A stretch of 64,000 nucleotides of DNA, from assembly GCA_013178155.1 (NCBI GenBank), contig JABLXH010000010.1:148250-212249 (forward strand), in the 5' to 3' direction. Below the pieces are notes generated by a model. The model saw only the letters and a list, made by a program, of their open reading frames with translations, was not told the origin of the DNA and made no database searches. The DNA is from Armatimonadota bacterium. GTDB taxonomy: Bacteria; Armatimonadota; Zipacnadia; Zipacnadales; UBA11051. Shown in pieces: positions 24,639-33,800 of the stretch (positions are counted from its first letter, which is position 1; every line of letters begins with the position of its first letter). The position numbers and the translations under genes are program-made.

Positions 24639-26225
24639 CTACCCCCACATCCCCCACCCTTGCACCAGGTGTATCACCTGGCTCATCTCGTACACCAGGC
24701 CGCTCATCGCCGTGTTGATCAGGTCCAGCAGAGGCCTCGGGTAGATACCGATGAACAGCATCAGGAAGCACAGCGGCACTGTGGCCACCAGCTCCCCGCC
24801 GTCCATGTCCGTCAGCTCGGTCCACTGGCGGTTCAGCGGCCCCAGGAAGATGCGCTGGATCATCCACAGGAAGTAGACCGCCGTGAAGATGACACCCAGC
24901 ACCGCCAGCGCCGTGAAGACCCTGTAGACGCCGAAGGAGCCCACAAAGACCAGGAACTCGCTGACGAAGCCCGACAGCGTAGGCAGACCCAGCGAGGCGA
25001 AGCTCGCCATCATCATGATCCCGGCATAGACCGGCATCTGCTTGGCCAGGCCGCCAAAGGAGTTCAGGTCGCGCGTGTGGGCCCGGTCATAGATGACACC
25101 CACCAAGAAGAACAGAGCCCCGGTGATGATGCCGTGGTTGAACATCTGCAGCACCGCGCCGTTGAGCGCCGTGATCCGCGCCACCTCCAGCGTCGGTCCG
25201 TACCGGTCGGGAACCGTGGCTCCCACCGCCGCCGCTACGCCCAGCATCACATAGCCCATGTGGTTGACCGACGAGTAGGCGATCAGCTTCTTCAGATCGG
25301 TCTGCGCCATCGCCACCAGGGCGCCGTAGATGATCGAGGCCAGGGCCAGCAGCACGATGACCACCGCGAAATACTGCGCCGGCCCCGGCAGCATGGGCAG
25401 ACTGACCCGCACGAAACCATACGTTCCCATCTTCAGCAGCACACCCGCCAGGATGACCGACCCGGCGGTGGGCGCTTCGACATGAGCGTCCGGCAACCAC
25501 GTGTGGAAGGGGAACAGCGGGACCTTGATGGCAAATCCGAGGAAGAAGCCCCAGAAGGCCAGGGTGGCCACCCAGAAGTGCTTGACCCCAAAGCCAAAGG
25601 GGCCGGCGAACAGCTTCTGGTTGGTCAGCTCGATGATATCAAAGGTATGGGGCTGGCTGGTGAAATACATGGCCAAGATCGCCAGCAGCATGGCCAGGCT
25701 GCCCACCAGCGTGTAGATGAAGAACTTGATCGCGGCGTACTCCCGGCGCGGCCCGCCCCAGATGCCGATGAGAAAGTACATCGGCACCAGGCTGACCTCC
25801 CAAAAGACATAGAAGAGGAAGAAGTCCAGGGCGCAGAACACGCCCAGCATCCCCACCTCAAGCAGCATGAAGAATGCCATGTACTCCTTGACCCGCTCGG
25901 TGATGCGCCAGGAGTAGATGACCGACAGCAACGTCAGGAGGGTGGTCAGGAAGATGAGCGGCAGCGACAGCCCATCAATGCCCATGTGGTAGTTGACGAC
26001 GAAGCCCGCGGCGTCAAACCACAGCGCCTTCTCCTCCAACTGGATCGCCGAGTCAGCACTGTTGAAGGGCAGAAACAGATACGCCGAGACCAGGAAGGAA
26101 AGCGCCGCAAAGACGGTCGCCACACCGCGGATGGCGTTGACGTGTCGCTCGCGGTTCAGGCACAGGATGATGACCATGCCCACCAAGGGCAGGAACGTCA
26201 TCAGGCTGAGGAGAGGTATCGTCAT
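24639..26225 (-). CDS. nuoM: NADH-quinone oxidoreductase subunit M
   Basis: This 528-residue antiporter-like proton-pumping subunit has about 14 helices. Recognisable segments are YVFWEVSLVPMYFLIGIWGG with its conserved Glu, FAIKVPLFPFHTWLPDAHVE (Lys in helix 7, TWLPDAH loop) and KLIAYSSVNHMGYVMLG. ATG 26225 has AGAGGA 6 nt upstream. It lies between nuoL and nuoN in the standard L-M-N order, with palindromic elements on both sides. Confidence 0.96.
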   Translation of the reverse strand: MTIPLLSLMTFLPLVGMVIILCLNRERHVNAIRGVATVFAALSFLVSAYLFLPFNSADSAIQLEEKALWFDAAGFVVNYHMGIDGLSLPLIFLTTLLTLLSVIYSWRITERVKEYMAFFMLLEVGMLGVFCALDFFLFYVFWEVSLVPMYFLIGIWGGPRREYAAIKFFIYTLVGSLAMLLAILAMYFTSQPHTFDIIELTNQKLFAGPFGFGVKHFWVATLAFWGFFLGFAIKVPLFPFHTWLPDAHVEAPTAGSVILAGVLLKMGTYGFVRVSLPMLPGPAQYFAVVIVLLALASIIYGALVAMAQTDLKKLIAYSSVNHMGYVMLGVAAAVGATVPDRYGPTLEVARITALNGAVLQMFNHGIITGALFFLVGVIYDRAHTRDLNSFGGLAKQMPVYAGIMMMASFASLGLPTLSGFVSEFLVFVGSFGVYRVFTALAVLGVIFTAVYFLWMIQRIFLGPLNRQWTELTDMDGGELVATVPLCFLMLFIGIYPRPLLDLINTAMSGLVYEMSQVIHLVQGWGMWG

Positions 26226-26259
26226 GTTGTGTCCTCTGCAAGGCTGCGAGGCAGCCTCA

Positions 26260-26368
26260 GGTAGCCGCAATCGCTCCGCTCGGGCGGGGCAGGATGCCCC
26301 GCCTACCAAATTCTTCCCGGTAGCCGCCGCTTCCAGCCGCGGCGGTGGGGCAGGATGCCCCGCCTACC
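26260..26368. repeat. Two tandem palindromic elements P3a/P3b between nuoL and nuoM
   Basis: Two related units of about 48-50 bp (26260-26307 and 26319-26368) each start with GGTAGCCGC, end with CCGCCTACC, and share a hairpin around GGGGCAGGATGCCCC. In the first unit the stem is 26283-26290 with 26296-26303, loop AGGAT. They fill most of the 156-bp gap between nuoL and nuoM. The repeated hairpin and conserved ends mark a dispersed repeat family rather than a terminator. Confidence 0.8.
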
Positions 26369-26381
26369 CTGTGGGCCCGCT

Positions 26382-28508
26382 CTACCGCCCGAACCAGACC
26401 CCGATGAAACCCAGATGGGGCTCCAGATAGGGTAGGGCCAGGATTGCCAGATACAGCGCCGCCGCCGCCGCGCAGCCCAGGAAGACCAGAGCCGAAATGT
26501 ACTCCTGCACCCGCCCGGTCTGCAGCCGGCTACCATACTCGCCCACACGGCCCGTGAGCCAGCCAATCAGGTTGACCGCGCCATCCACGATCCACTTGTC
26601 AATGAAGCCGCAGACCGTCGCCACACCGACGCGCACGCCCCACCCGATCAGGTTCACCACACCGTCCACGATGTTGGTGTCAACCCAGCGCAGGATATTC
26701 GCCAGCAGCACCACACCGCGGACGATGACGCCCTCGTAGATGTCGTCGAACCAGAACTTGTGCCGGGCGGCGTAATACAGCGGGTAAAGCGGCGTCTTGA
26801 TCCAGCTCACCGGGATCAGGTTGAGGCGGTAGATGGCCGCCGACAGGCCCAGGCCGGCCAGGGCCATCAGGGTCGAGATGCTCGCCACCAGCCAACTGAA
26901 GCCCGCCGCCTCACCACCGCCGTGCGCCGCTGCGGCTGCGCCATGCGCTGCCCCGTGGGTGGCCTCGGCCACCGGTGGGGCATAGTGCACGAAGTGGTGG
27001 AACAGGTTGCCACCGACCCACGGCGACCCGACCCAGCCCAGGAAGACCGCAAAGACCGCCAGGATAACTAGCGGCACCGTCATCACGGCAGGGCTCTCAT
27101 GAGCATGAGCGGCCTTGTCGCTGCGCGCCTCGCCCGAGAAGGTCAGGAAGCAGCAGCGGCCCATGTAGAAGGCCGTCAGGAACGCCGCCAACTCCAGGCC
27201 GATGAAGAAGACCCAGTAGACCCAGTGGGCCGCGGCGTTGTGGAAGGTGGCGGCCAGGATCTCGTCCTTGGAGAAGAACCCGGCGAAGGGGAAGATGCCG
27301 GCCAGGGCCAGCGTTCCGGCCCAGAAGGTCACGAAGGTAATCGGCGCTTTCCTGGCCAGCCCGCCCATCTTCCAGATATCCTGCTCCTCGTGGCAGGCGT
27401 GGATGACGCTGCCGGAACCCAGGAACAGCAGGGCCTTGAAGAAGGCATGGGTGATGAGGTGAAACACCCCCGCCACGAAGCCGATGGGCCCCATCGCCAG
27501 ACCGACCATCATGTAGCCAAGCTGCGAGATAGTGGAGTAGGCCAGCACGCGTTTGATGTCGCTTTGCACCACGCCGATGATCGCCGCCATCAGTGCGGTG
27601 ATCAGGCCGATAATCCCCACCCACAGCAGTGGCGAGATACCAAATAGCTCGCCAAACGGCAGTCCCTGCTCGGCTGTGGGCAAGTAGAAGATGGTAAACA
27701 GCCGCGCGACCATGTACACACCGGCGGCAACCATGGTGGCGGCATGGATGAGAGCGCTGACCGGCGTCGGGCCCTCCATGGCATCCGGCAGCCAGGTATG
27801 GAGTGGGAACTGAGCGCTCTTGCCGATCGCACCGCAGAACAGCAGGAAGGCGGCTATACCCAGCCACAAGAGCGGAATCTCGTGGTTTGCGGCAGCGGCA
27901 AAGACCTTGCCGAAGTGTAGCTCCGGCACATAGAAGAACAGGACCAGGATGCCGAGGGCGAAGCCGAAGTCGCCAACCCGGTTGGTGATGAAGGCCTTCT
28001 TGGCGGCCAGGTACGCCGAGCGCTTCTCGAACCAGAAGCCGATGAGCAGATAGGAGCAGAGGCCCACCAGTTCCCAGCCGCCATAGATCATCACGAAGTT
28101 GTTGGCCAGCACCAGCATGAGCATGCAGGCGCAGAACAGCGACAGGTAGGCAAAGAACCGCTGGAAACGGGCGTCGCCGTGCATGTAGCCGATGGAGTAG
28201 ACCTGGATACAGGTGGCGACGATGCTGACCATGGTCAGCATGACCGCCGCCAGCGGGTCCACGGCGTACCCGACCTCCATCGCCCGGCCACCGATGTGGC
28301 CCCAGACCGCAGTGACGTCCACGGGCGCCGCGCCCAGCAGCAGTTCCACGAGACAACCGACCGAAAACGGGATGGTCGCCGCAATGCCCGCGACTCCGAT
28401 CCAGCCGACGCGTTCGCCGATACGCTTCCTCAGCGCGCTGCCAAAGAAGATCAGCACCGCGCAGGCGGCCAGGGGGAGCAGCGGTGTTATCCAGGCAAGC
28501 TGTAACAT
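26382..28508 (-). CDS. nuoL: NADH-quinone oxidoreductase subunit L
   Basis: This 708-residue distal proton-pumping subunit has about 16 helices and the long lateral helix near the C-terminus. Segments typical of NuoL are MIYGGWELVGLCSYLLIGFW, KSAQFPLHTWLPDAMEGPTP and FHLITHAFFKALLFLGSGSV. A His/Ala-rich cytoplasmic insert near residue 515 (EATHGAAHGAAAAAHGGGE) is a small lineage feature. ATG 28508 begins directly with the first helix. It follows nuoK with an 84-nt gap. Confidence 0.96.
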   Translation of the reverse strand: MLQLAWITPLLPLAACAVLIFFGSALRKRIGERVGWIGVAGIAATIPFSVGCLVELLLGAAPVDVTAVWGHIGGRAMEVGYAVDPLAAVMLTMVSIVATCIQVYSIGYMHGDARFQRFFAYLSLFCACMLMLVLANNFVMIYGGWELVGLCSYLLIGFWFEKRSAYLAAKKAFITNRVGDFGFALGILVLFFYVPELHFGKVFAAAANHEIPLLWLGIAAFLLFCGAIGKSAQFPLHTWLPDAMEGPTPVSALIHAATMVAAGVYMVARLFTIFYLPTAEQGLPFGELFGISPLLWVGIIGLITALMAAIIGVVQSDIKRVLAYSTISQLGYMMVGLAMGPIGFVAGVFHLITHAFFKALLFLGSGSVIHACHEEQDIWKMGGLARKAPITFVTFWAGTLALAGIFPFAGFFSKDEILAATFHNAAAHWVYWVFFIGLELAAFLTAFYMGRCCFLTFSGEARSDKAAHAHESPAVMTVPLVILAVFAVFLGWVGSPWVGGNLFHHFVHYAPPVAEATHGAAHGAAAAAHGGGEAAGFSWLVASISTLMALAGLGLSAAIYRLNLIPVSWIKTPLYPLYYAARHKFWFDDIYEGVIVRGVVLLANILRWVDTNIVDGVVNLIGWGVRVGVATVCGFIDKWIVDGAVNLIGWLTGRVGEYGSRLQTGRVQEYISALVFLGCAAAAALYLAILALPYLEPHLGFIGVWFGR

Positions 28509-28592
28509 TGAGACGGCGCGTCCTGTGTCCAGAGTCCTGAGCCTTACGTAGCGGCGCTGTTTCCGGTTCCCCGTTCCCCGTTTGCGGCTGGC

Positions 28593-28922
28593 TTACCACT
28601 TCATGCTGCTGGCTTCGTCCGGGTTCAGCACGCCCATCGTGCGGTAGAGGCGCAAGATGATGGCCAGGCCCACCGCGACCTCGCACGCCGCCAGGGCGAT
28701 GACCATCAGGACGAACACCTGTCCGTCCAGGACCGTGTTGATGGCCCTGTTGGGCGACAGATAGTGACTGAAAGCGACCAGGTTAATGTTGGCGGCGTTG
28801 AGCATGAGCTCGATGCCCAGCAGTGCGGCCACGGCATGGCGCCGAGTCATGACGCCGAAGAGACCCATAGCAAAGAGCAGTCCGGCGACGACCAGATAGG
28901 CCTGCAGTGGCACCGGGCTCAT
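28593..28922 (-). CDS. nuoK: NADH-quinone oxidoreductase subunit K
   Basis: This 109-residue, three-helix membrane subunit has LLGIELMLNAANINLVAFS with the conserved membrane Glu of helix 2, and the second Glu in AACEVAVGLAIILRLYR. The ATG at 28922 overlaps the nuoJ stop (ATGA), indicating coupled translation. Length is normal. Confidence 0.95.
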   Translation of the reverse strand: MSPVPLQAYLVVAGLLFAMGLFGVMTRRHAVAALLGIELMLNAANINLVAFSHYLSPNRAINTVLDGQVFVLMVIALAACEVAVGLAIILRLYRTMGVLNPDEASSMKW

Positions 28923-29500
28923 GGCTGGCTCTCCGCCTCCGGGGCCTCCGCCGCCCCGGGGTTCTCGCCCGGCTCCTGACGCGCCAGCACCAGCGCCCCG
29001 ATCATGGACGCCAGCAGCACCACCGAGACAACCTCGAAGGGCAACAGGTACTTGGTCAGCAGCAGGTGCCCGATGAGCTTGACATTGTCGCCGGCGAAGG
29101 TCGCCGGGGTGTCGCCGAAGGCCAGGGGCTGGTAGCGCGTGGTAAAGATGCCCACCAGGATGAGCGTGGCCATGAAGCCGGCGGCCAGCACCCCGCCGAT
29201 GAGATGCTGGTTTTCGGCCATGATGATGCGGCCGGTATGGCGCTGCAGCAGCATCACCGCGAAGATGATGAGCACCGTGATGGCCCCGGCGTAGACCAGG
29301 ATCTGCACCGCCATCAGCAGGTGTCCGGCCAGGAGGGCATACAGGCCCGCAACTCCGCCCAGACATACCAGTAGCCACAGGCAGGCCGGGAAGACCCGCC
29401 GGGCCACGATAGTCCCCAGCCCGCCCAGCAGCGTGAGCCCGGCCACCGAGAGGAAGGCCAGGTACTCAACGTAGTTGGTATAGGGCAGTCCGAACAGCAT
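28919..29500 (-). CDS. nuoJ: NADH-quinone oxidoreductase subunit J
   Basis: This 193-residue membrane subunit has five helices; MAVQILVYAGAITVLIIFAVML is the family core (shortened: QILVYAGAITVLIIF). The C-terminal tail after helix 5 (ARQEPGENPGAAEAPEAESQP) is acidic and Pro/Ala-rich. The ATG at 29500 is preceded by a weak ribosome site; the frame is open upstream but basic and non-homologous. It lies 85 nt after nuoI and overlaps nuoK by 4 nt. Confidence 0.94.
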   Translation of the reverse strand: MLFGLPYTNYVEYLAFLSVAGLTLLGGLGTIVARRVFPACLWLLVCLGGVAGLYALLAGHLLMAVQILVYAGAITVLIIFAVMLLQRHTGRIIMAENQHLIGGVLAAGFMATLILVGIFTTRYQPLAFGDTPATFAGDNVKLIGHLLLTKYLLPFEVVSVVLLASMIGALVLARQEPGENPGAAEAPEAESQP

Positions 29501-29585
29501 GTCGTTTGCCGTTGGCAGAGGCCGGGCTTGCCCGGCCTGTTGTTGTTGCCGCCTGGACCGTGTCCGGCGACGAGATGGCCCCGTC

Positions 29586-30152
29586 CTAAGCCTCCGACAC
29601 GTCTTTCTTCTTCGCCGTCGGTGGCTGCAGCACCGAGCGCTCGATGGGAACCGGCAGCAGCGGCTCGGCGATGCCCTCGCCACGGGCCTTCAGGTCGTTG
29701 ATGTCGCGGATCAGCTCCTGCGGTGTGAAAGCCACATTGTGGTACTCGGGCGTCAGAGTAATCGCTCTGACCGGGCAGACCTCAACGCACAGCCAGCAGT
29801 ACATGCACAAGCCGATGTCAATGTCGAAGGCCGCGGGGTGACGCTCCTTGCCCTTGCCCTGACCGATGATGTGGATGCACTTGTCCGGGCAGACATTGGC
29901 GCACGCCATGCAGGCAATGCAGCGCAGCCCACCCGGGCGCTCGGGATCATGGATGAGCGCGAAGTCGCCACGGTAGCCCGGTTTGGGCACCCACTCCTTG
30001 GCCGGATCGCGGTACGGGTACTGCCCCGTCACCTTGGGGCGCAGCCAGTTGCGCAGGGTCACCACGTGTCCCTTGATGACACTGGCGGCCCCGCCCACGA
30101 TGTCGGCGAGCAGCGCCCAGGCCGACTGTGGTTGTCGCGTATTGGTGGTCAT
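29586..30152 (-). CDS. nuoI: NADH-quinone oxidoreductase subunit I (2x[4Fe-4S])
   Basis: This 188-residue peripheral-arm subunit carries clusters N6a and N6b. Two ferredoxin motifs, CIACMACANVCP and CMYCWLCVEVCP, provide all eight Cys ligands. An N-terminal amphipathic helix anchors it to the membrane domain. It starts 4 nt after the nuoH stop. In a complex without NuoEFG, these clusters would be the entry point for electrons from ferredoxin or another donor. Confidence 0.95.
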   Translation of the reverse strand: MTTNTRQPQSAWALLADIVGGAASVIKGHVVTLRNWLRPKVTGQYPYRDPAKEWVPKPGYRGDFALIHDPERPGGLRCIACMACANVCPDKCIHIIGQGKGKERHPAAFDIDIGLCMYCWLCVEVCPVRAITLTPEYHNVAFTPQELIRDINDLKARGEGIAEPLLPVPIERSVLQPPTAKKKDVSEA

Positions 30153-30156
30153 TGCT

Positions 30157-31248
30157 CTACGCCCACCCCAGCATGATCACCGCGCACATGACCCCCAGCG
30201 CCACGAAGCCAGCCGGGATCATCAGCTTCCAGGCCAGACCCATGAGTTGGTCCACCCGCAGGCGCGGCAGCGTCCAGCGGACCCACATGACGATGAGGAC
30301 AATCAGCAGCGACTTGGCCAGCAGCCAGATGATGCCCGGCAGCCGCAACGGGTCCGGATAGCCGAAGGGCGAAAGCCAGCCACCCAGGAAAAGCACCGAG
30401 AAGATCAGCGCCACCAGGAGCAGGTTACCGTATTCCGCGAGAAAGAACAGGGCAAACTTCATACCGGTGTACTCGGTGTGGAAGCCCGATACCAGCTCGC
30501 TCTCCGCCTCCGGTATGTCGAAGGGTGTGCGGTTGATCTCGGCCACGCCGGAGATGAGGAACAGGACGACTGGCAGCCACATCCACGGACGGAGGAAGTT
30601 CCAGGCGATGATACTGCCCTTCTGGTCTTCCACGATGCCCGCCAAAGACAGCGTCTCGGCCTGCAGCACCACGCACATGAGCGCCAGCAGCATGGGGATC
30701 TCGTAGCTCACCATCTGTGCCGCGCCACGGATGGCGCCCAGCAGCGACCACTTGTTATTGGAGCCCCAGCCGCCCACGACGATGCCGATGAGGCCCATGG
30801 AGCCTACCGCAGCCATGAACAGCACACCAACCCCGGCGTCCACCTTCCCGGCCACCGTCCCGCCTTCATCCCACGGCACTACCACATAAGCCAGGGCGCT
30901 CACCGCCAGGAACAGGATGGGACCGATGGTGTGAAGGACCCGGTCCGCCTCCGCCGGGACGATGTCTTCCTTGAGCAGCAGCTTGATGACATCCACGAAA
31001 GACTGCAGGATGCCCACCGGCCCGCAGCGCGTCGGCCCGAGGCGGCTTTGGATGTAGCCCGACACCTTGCGCTCAAGGTAGATGAACACCAGCGCGGCCA
31101 GCATGATGGCGATGATGCACAGTGCGGCGCCCACTGCCCAGGTGAGCACCTCGATGAGCAGGCGCGACAGCTCCACGGGCACTCCCCAGCCGGCCAGGAG
31201 CCCGATGAGCCAGTCCTTGATGATGACGCCGATGGTGTGGATGGACAT
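30157..31248 (-). CDS. nuoH: NADH-quinone oxidoreductase subunit H
   Basis: This 363-residue membrane subunit forms part of the quinone chamber. The family signature ERKVSGYIQSRLGPTRCGP is near residue 60, and EINRTPFDIPEAESELVSG with GFHTEYTGMKF near 235-260 carry the Glu-rich loops of the E-channel. About eight helices are visible. It comes directly after nuoD, with no nuoE, nuoF or nuoG in the 73-nt gap. Confidence 0.96.
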   Translation of the reverse strand: MSIHTIGVIIKDWLIGLLAGWGVPVELSRLLIEVLTWAVGAALCIIAIMLAALVFIYLERKVSGYIQSRLGPTRCGPVGILQSFVDVIKLLLKEDIVPAEADRVLHTIGPILFLAVSALAYVVVPWDEGGTVAGKVDAGVGVLFMAAVGSMGLIGIVVGGWGSNNKWSLLGAIRGAAQMVSYEIPMLLALMCVVLQAETLSLAGIVEDQKGSIIAWNFLRPWMWLPVVLFLISGVAEINRTPFDIPEAESELVSGFHTEYTGMKFALFFLAEYGNLLLVALIFSVLFLGGWLSPFGYPDPLRLPGIIWLLAKSLLIVLIVMWVRWTLPRLRVDQLMGLAWKLMIPAGFVALGVMCAVIMLGWA

Positions 31249-31321
31249 GTGCGTCGTTCTTGAGCCATGTGCGGCAGATGGGGCCGGCCAGTACCGCCCT
31301 GCGGTGCCCGGTTATGTTGCT

Positions 31322-32434
31322 CTACCGATCCACATCTCCCAGCACGATGTCTGTACTGGCGATGACGGCCACCATGTCGGCCATCCAGTGGCCCCGGCAC
31401 AGCCGGTCCAGGGGGGCCAGGTTGTAGAAGGATGGCGCGCGCCAGTGCATCCGCCAGGGCTTGTCGCTGCCGTCACTGACCAGGTAGCAGCCCAGTTCGC
31501 CCCGGGGCGACTCGATGCGTTCGTAGACCTCGCCCGGCTCGACCTTCAGCCGGCGCGGCACAGGCACGTTGACCTCGCCCTCGGGCAGCCGCGCCAGGAC
31601 CTGTCGCACGATCTTGATGCTCTCCCGCAGCTCGCGCGACCGCACCATGTGCCGTGACAGGCAGTCGCCGCCCTCCTCCACACAGACCTCGAAGTCCAGC
31701 TCCGGGTACAGGCTGTAACCATCCACGCGGCGCAGGTCGTAGGGCACGCCACAGCCGCGCAGGCACGGGCCGCTGAAACCGTAGGCCAGGGCCTCCTCGG
31801 CGGTGATGGCGCCAATGCCGCGCGTGCGGGCGATGAAGATCCGGTTCTCGCTCAGCAGCGTGTCATACTCGTCCACGCGCGAGGCGAGCGCATCCATGGC
31901 CGCATGGCACTGCTCTACCCAACCGTCTGGCAGATCATTGCGCAGGCCACCGACGCGCAGGAAGTTGTACAGCAGGCGCTGGCCGGAGACCCACTCAAAG
32001 AGATCCAGAATCAGCTCACGTTCCCGGAAGCAGTACAGGAAAACGGTGGTCGCGCCGGTATCTATGCCCATGGCCCCGAAGTACAGCAGATGGCTGGCCA
32101 GGCGGTTCAGCTCCGCCATGAGCAGGCGAATGTGCTCGCACCGCGGCGTGACCTCAATCCCCGCCAACCGCTCCACCGCCCGCACAAAGACCCACTCGTT
32201 GCACATGGCGCCGAGGTAATCAAAGCGGTCGGTGTAGCTGATGTATTGCCGGTAGTCCAGACGCTCGGCAATCTTCTCCATGGAAGAGTGCAGATAGCCG
32301 ATGTCCGGATCAGCGGACACGACCCTCTCGCCGTCCAGGGTCAGAGCAACGCGCAGCACCCCGTGGGTGCTGGGGTGCTGGGGGCCCATGTTGACGATGA
32401 GCTGATCAGTTGTACCGACGTTGGCTTCGTTCAT
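31322..32434 (-). CDS. nuoD: NADH-quinone oxidoreductase subunit D
   Basis: This 370-residue 49-kDa-type subunit lines the quinone site. Typical segments are NMGPQHPSTHGVLR near the N-terminus (His that contacts quinone), DPDIGYLHSSMEKIAE, SYTDRFDYLGAM and, at the C-terminus, LACVIAS-like AVIASTDIVLGDVDR. Length fits bacterial NuoD when separate from NuoC. It follows nuoC with a 70-nt gap. Confidence 0.95.
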   Translation of the reverse strand: MNEANVGTTDQLIVNMGPQHPSTHGVLRVALTLDGERVVSADPDIGYLHSSMEKIAERLDYRQYISYTDRFDYLGAMCNEWVFVRAVERLAGIEVTPRCEHIRLLMAELNRLASHLLYFGAMGIDTGATTVFLYCFRERELILDLFEWVSGQRLLYNFLRVGGLRNDLPDGWVEQCHAAMDALASRVDEYDTLLSENRIFIARTRGIGAITAEEALAYGFSGPCLRGCGVPYDLRRVDGYSLYPELDFEVCVEEGGDCLSRHMVRSRELRESIKIVRQVLARLPEGEVNVPVPRRLKVEPGEVYERIESPRGELGCYLVSDGSDKPWRMHWRAPSFYNLAPLDRLCRGHWMADMVAVIASTDIVLGDVDR

Positions 32435-32504
32435 GGATCTGGCAGACGTGATCGGGAACCGAGGACTGAGAACTGATTAGGCTCCGTCACCCGGGCTTTC
32501 CGGC

Positions 32505-33089
32505 TCAGGACTCCTCCCCCTCCCCCTCCGGCGCGTGGCCCAACACCCGGACCGGGTCCTCCCGGAGCGGGTCGGGCGCCAGGTACGGATGGTCCAGCGG
32601 ATACACGTAGTCCTTGCGCAGAGGGTGGCCCACCCAGCCTTCTGGCAACAGCAGGTGTCGCATGTCCGGGTGGCCCGTAACCGTGATACCGAACATCTCC
32701 GCGTACTCGCGCTCCGGCCAGCGAGCGCCCGGATACATCACGGCCAGCGAGGCGACAGCGGGCTTGTCCTTGGGCATGTGGGCCCGCACCGTCACAATCT
32801 CGCGCCGGCTGACCAGGGAGAACCGGTAGACCACCTCCAGCGCCGTCTCGCGCTCGACTCCGCAGGCATCCACGAACAGGTGGGGCTCAGCCAGCACGCT
32901 CTCACGTAAGGCCGCGACGAAGTCCGCCAGCCGCGCGGGGGCCACTGTGAAATCGGGCCCGTCAGCGGTCTTCCGCGCAGCGACGAGCTCGTCACCAAAC
33001 CGTTCCGCCAGGGCAGCGAAGGCGGGCTCGATGCCTGGTACCCGTTCAGCTTCGGGTGCGGCCGGTTGTGGGGCCTCTTGCTCAGGCAT
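32505..33089 (-). CDS. nuoC: NADH-quinone oxidoreductase subunit C
   Basis: This 194-residue 30-kDa-type subunit has the signature segment [21 protein letters not shown] and [19 protein letters not shown] 33089 has GGAG 5 nt upstream and overlaps the 3' end of nuoB by 8 nt. The C-terminus is Glu-rich (APEGEGEES). It is not fused to NuoD, unlike in enterobacteria. Confidence 0.94.
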   Translation of the reverse strand: MPEQEAPQPAAPEAERVPGIEPAFAALAERFGDELVAARKTADGPDFTVAPARLADFVAALRESVLAEPHLFVDACGVERETALEVVYRFSLVSRREIVTVRAHMPKDKPAVASLAVMYPGARWPEREYAEMFGITVTGHPDMRHLLLPEGWVGHPLRKDYVYPLDHPYLAPDPLREDPVRVLGHAPEGEGEES

Positions 33090-33800
33090 GGGTCTCCGGC
33101 TGTCCAGGCACCACGATGCGGCGGTGCCCGGCGTTGTCTGACTTGTGGCCCTCGACGACCGGGCCGTCCGCGAGCGAATCCTGGCGCATCTTCCGATGCA
33201 GAGCCAGCAGCCCATCAATAAGCTGTTCGGGGCGCGGTGGGCACCCCGGCACGTACACGTCCACGGGCACGACCCGGTCCACGCCCTTGACCACGCTGTA
33301 GGCATGCTGGTAGAAGCGGCCGCCGCTGACGGCGCAGTTGCCCAGGGCCAGGACGTAACGCGGCTCGGGCATCTGGTGGTAGAGCTTCTCCAGCACCGGC
33401 GCCATCTTCACCGTCAGGGTGCCGGCCACGATCATCAGGCAGCCTGGCGCGGAGTGGCTCGGAAGATGATACCGAACCGGTCCAGGTCCCAGCGCGCCGC
33501 CCCGGTGGCCATCATCTCGATGGCACAGCAAGCCAGCCCAAACTGCAGGGGCCACGTGGAACACGCCCGGCTGACGTTGAGCACGCTGTCCACCAACTTC
33601 ACAAACCGCACCACCGGGGGCTTGTCCTCGAAGCGGCGAGCCAGTTGCCGCACAGGCTCCGACGGAATCCGCTGGCGGAGTCGCTCCAGGCGGAGGAGTG
33701 CCGCGAGATCCACGTCACGGACTTGCTCGAGGCGTTCCTCGATCTTGCGTTCCAGCTCACGCGGATCAAGCCGCCTGGGGTCAAAGTCTAGCGGGTCCAC
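33082..33800 (-). pseudogene. nuoB: NADH-quinone oxidoreductase subunit B, split by an apparent 1-nt deletion
   Basis: Two frames together encode NuoB, carrier of cluster N2. The first (33800 to the stop at 33435) gives the 121-residue N-part with [23 protein letters not shown] and ends [13 protein letters not shown]. The other frame resumes immediately with [20 protein letters not shown] and carries the two remaining ligands in LGNCAVSGG and VPGCPPRP. Family alignment expects one residue (usually Asp) between PRQA and LMIVAG, so one base is missing near 33438-33442. All four N2 cysteines are otherwise kept, which favours a sequencing or assembly error over decay. Start is GTG 33800, overlapping nuoA by 13 nt. 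Confidence 0.88.

Noticed and set aside
24660..26264. A 534-codon open frame on the plus strand opposite nuoM
   Set aside because: It is the antisense of nuoM, rich in His/Gln/Arg/Asp, with no signal or motif. nuoM is unmistakable.
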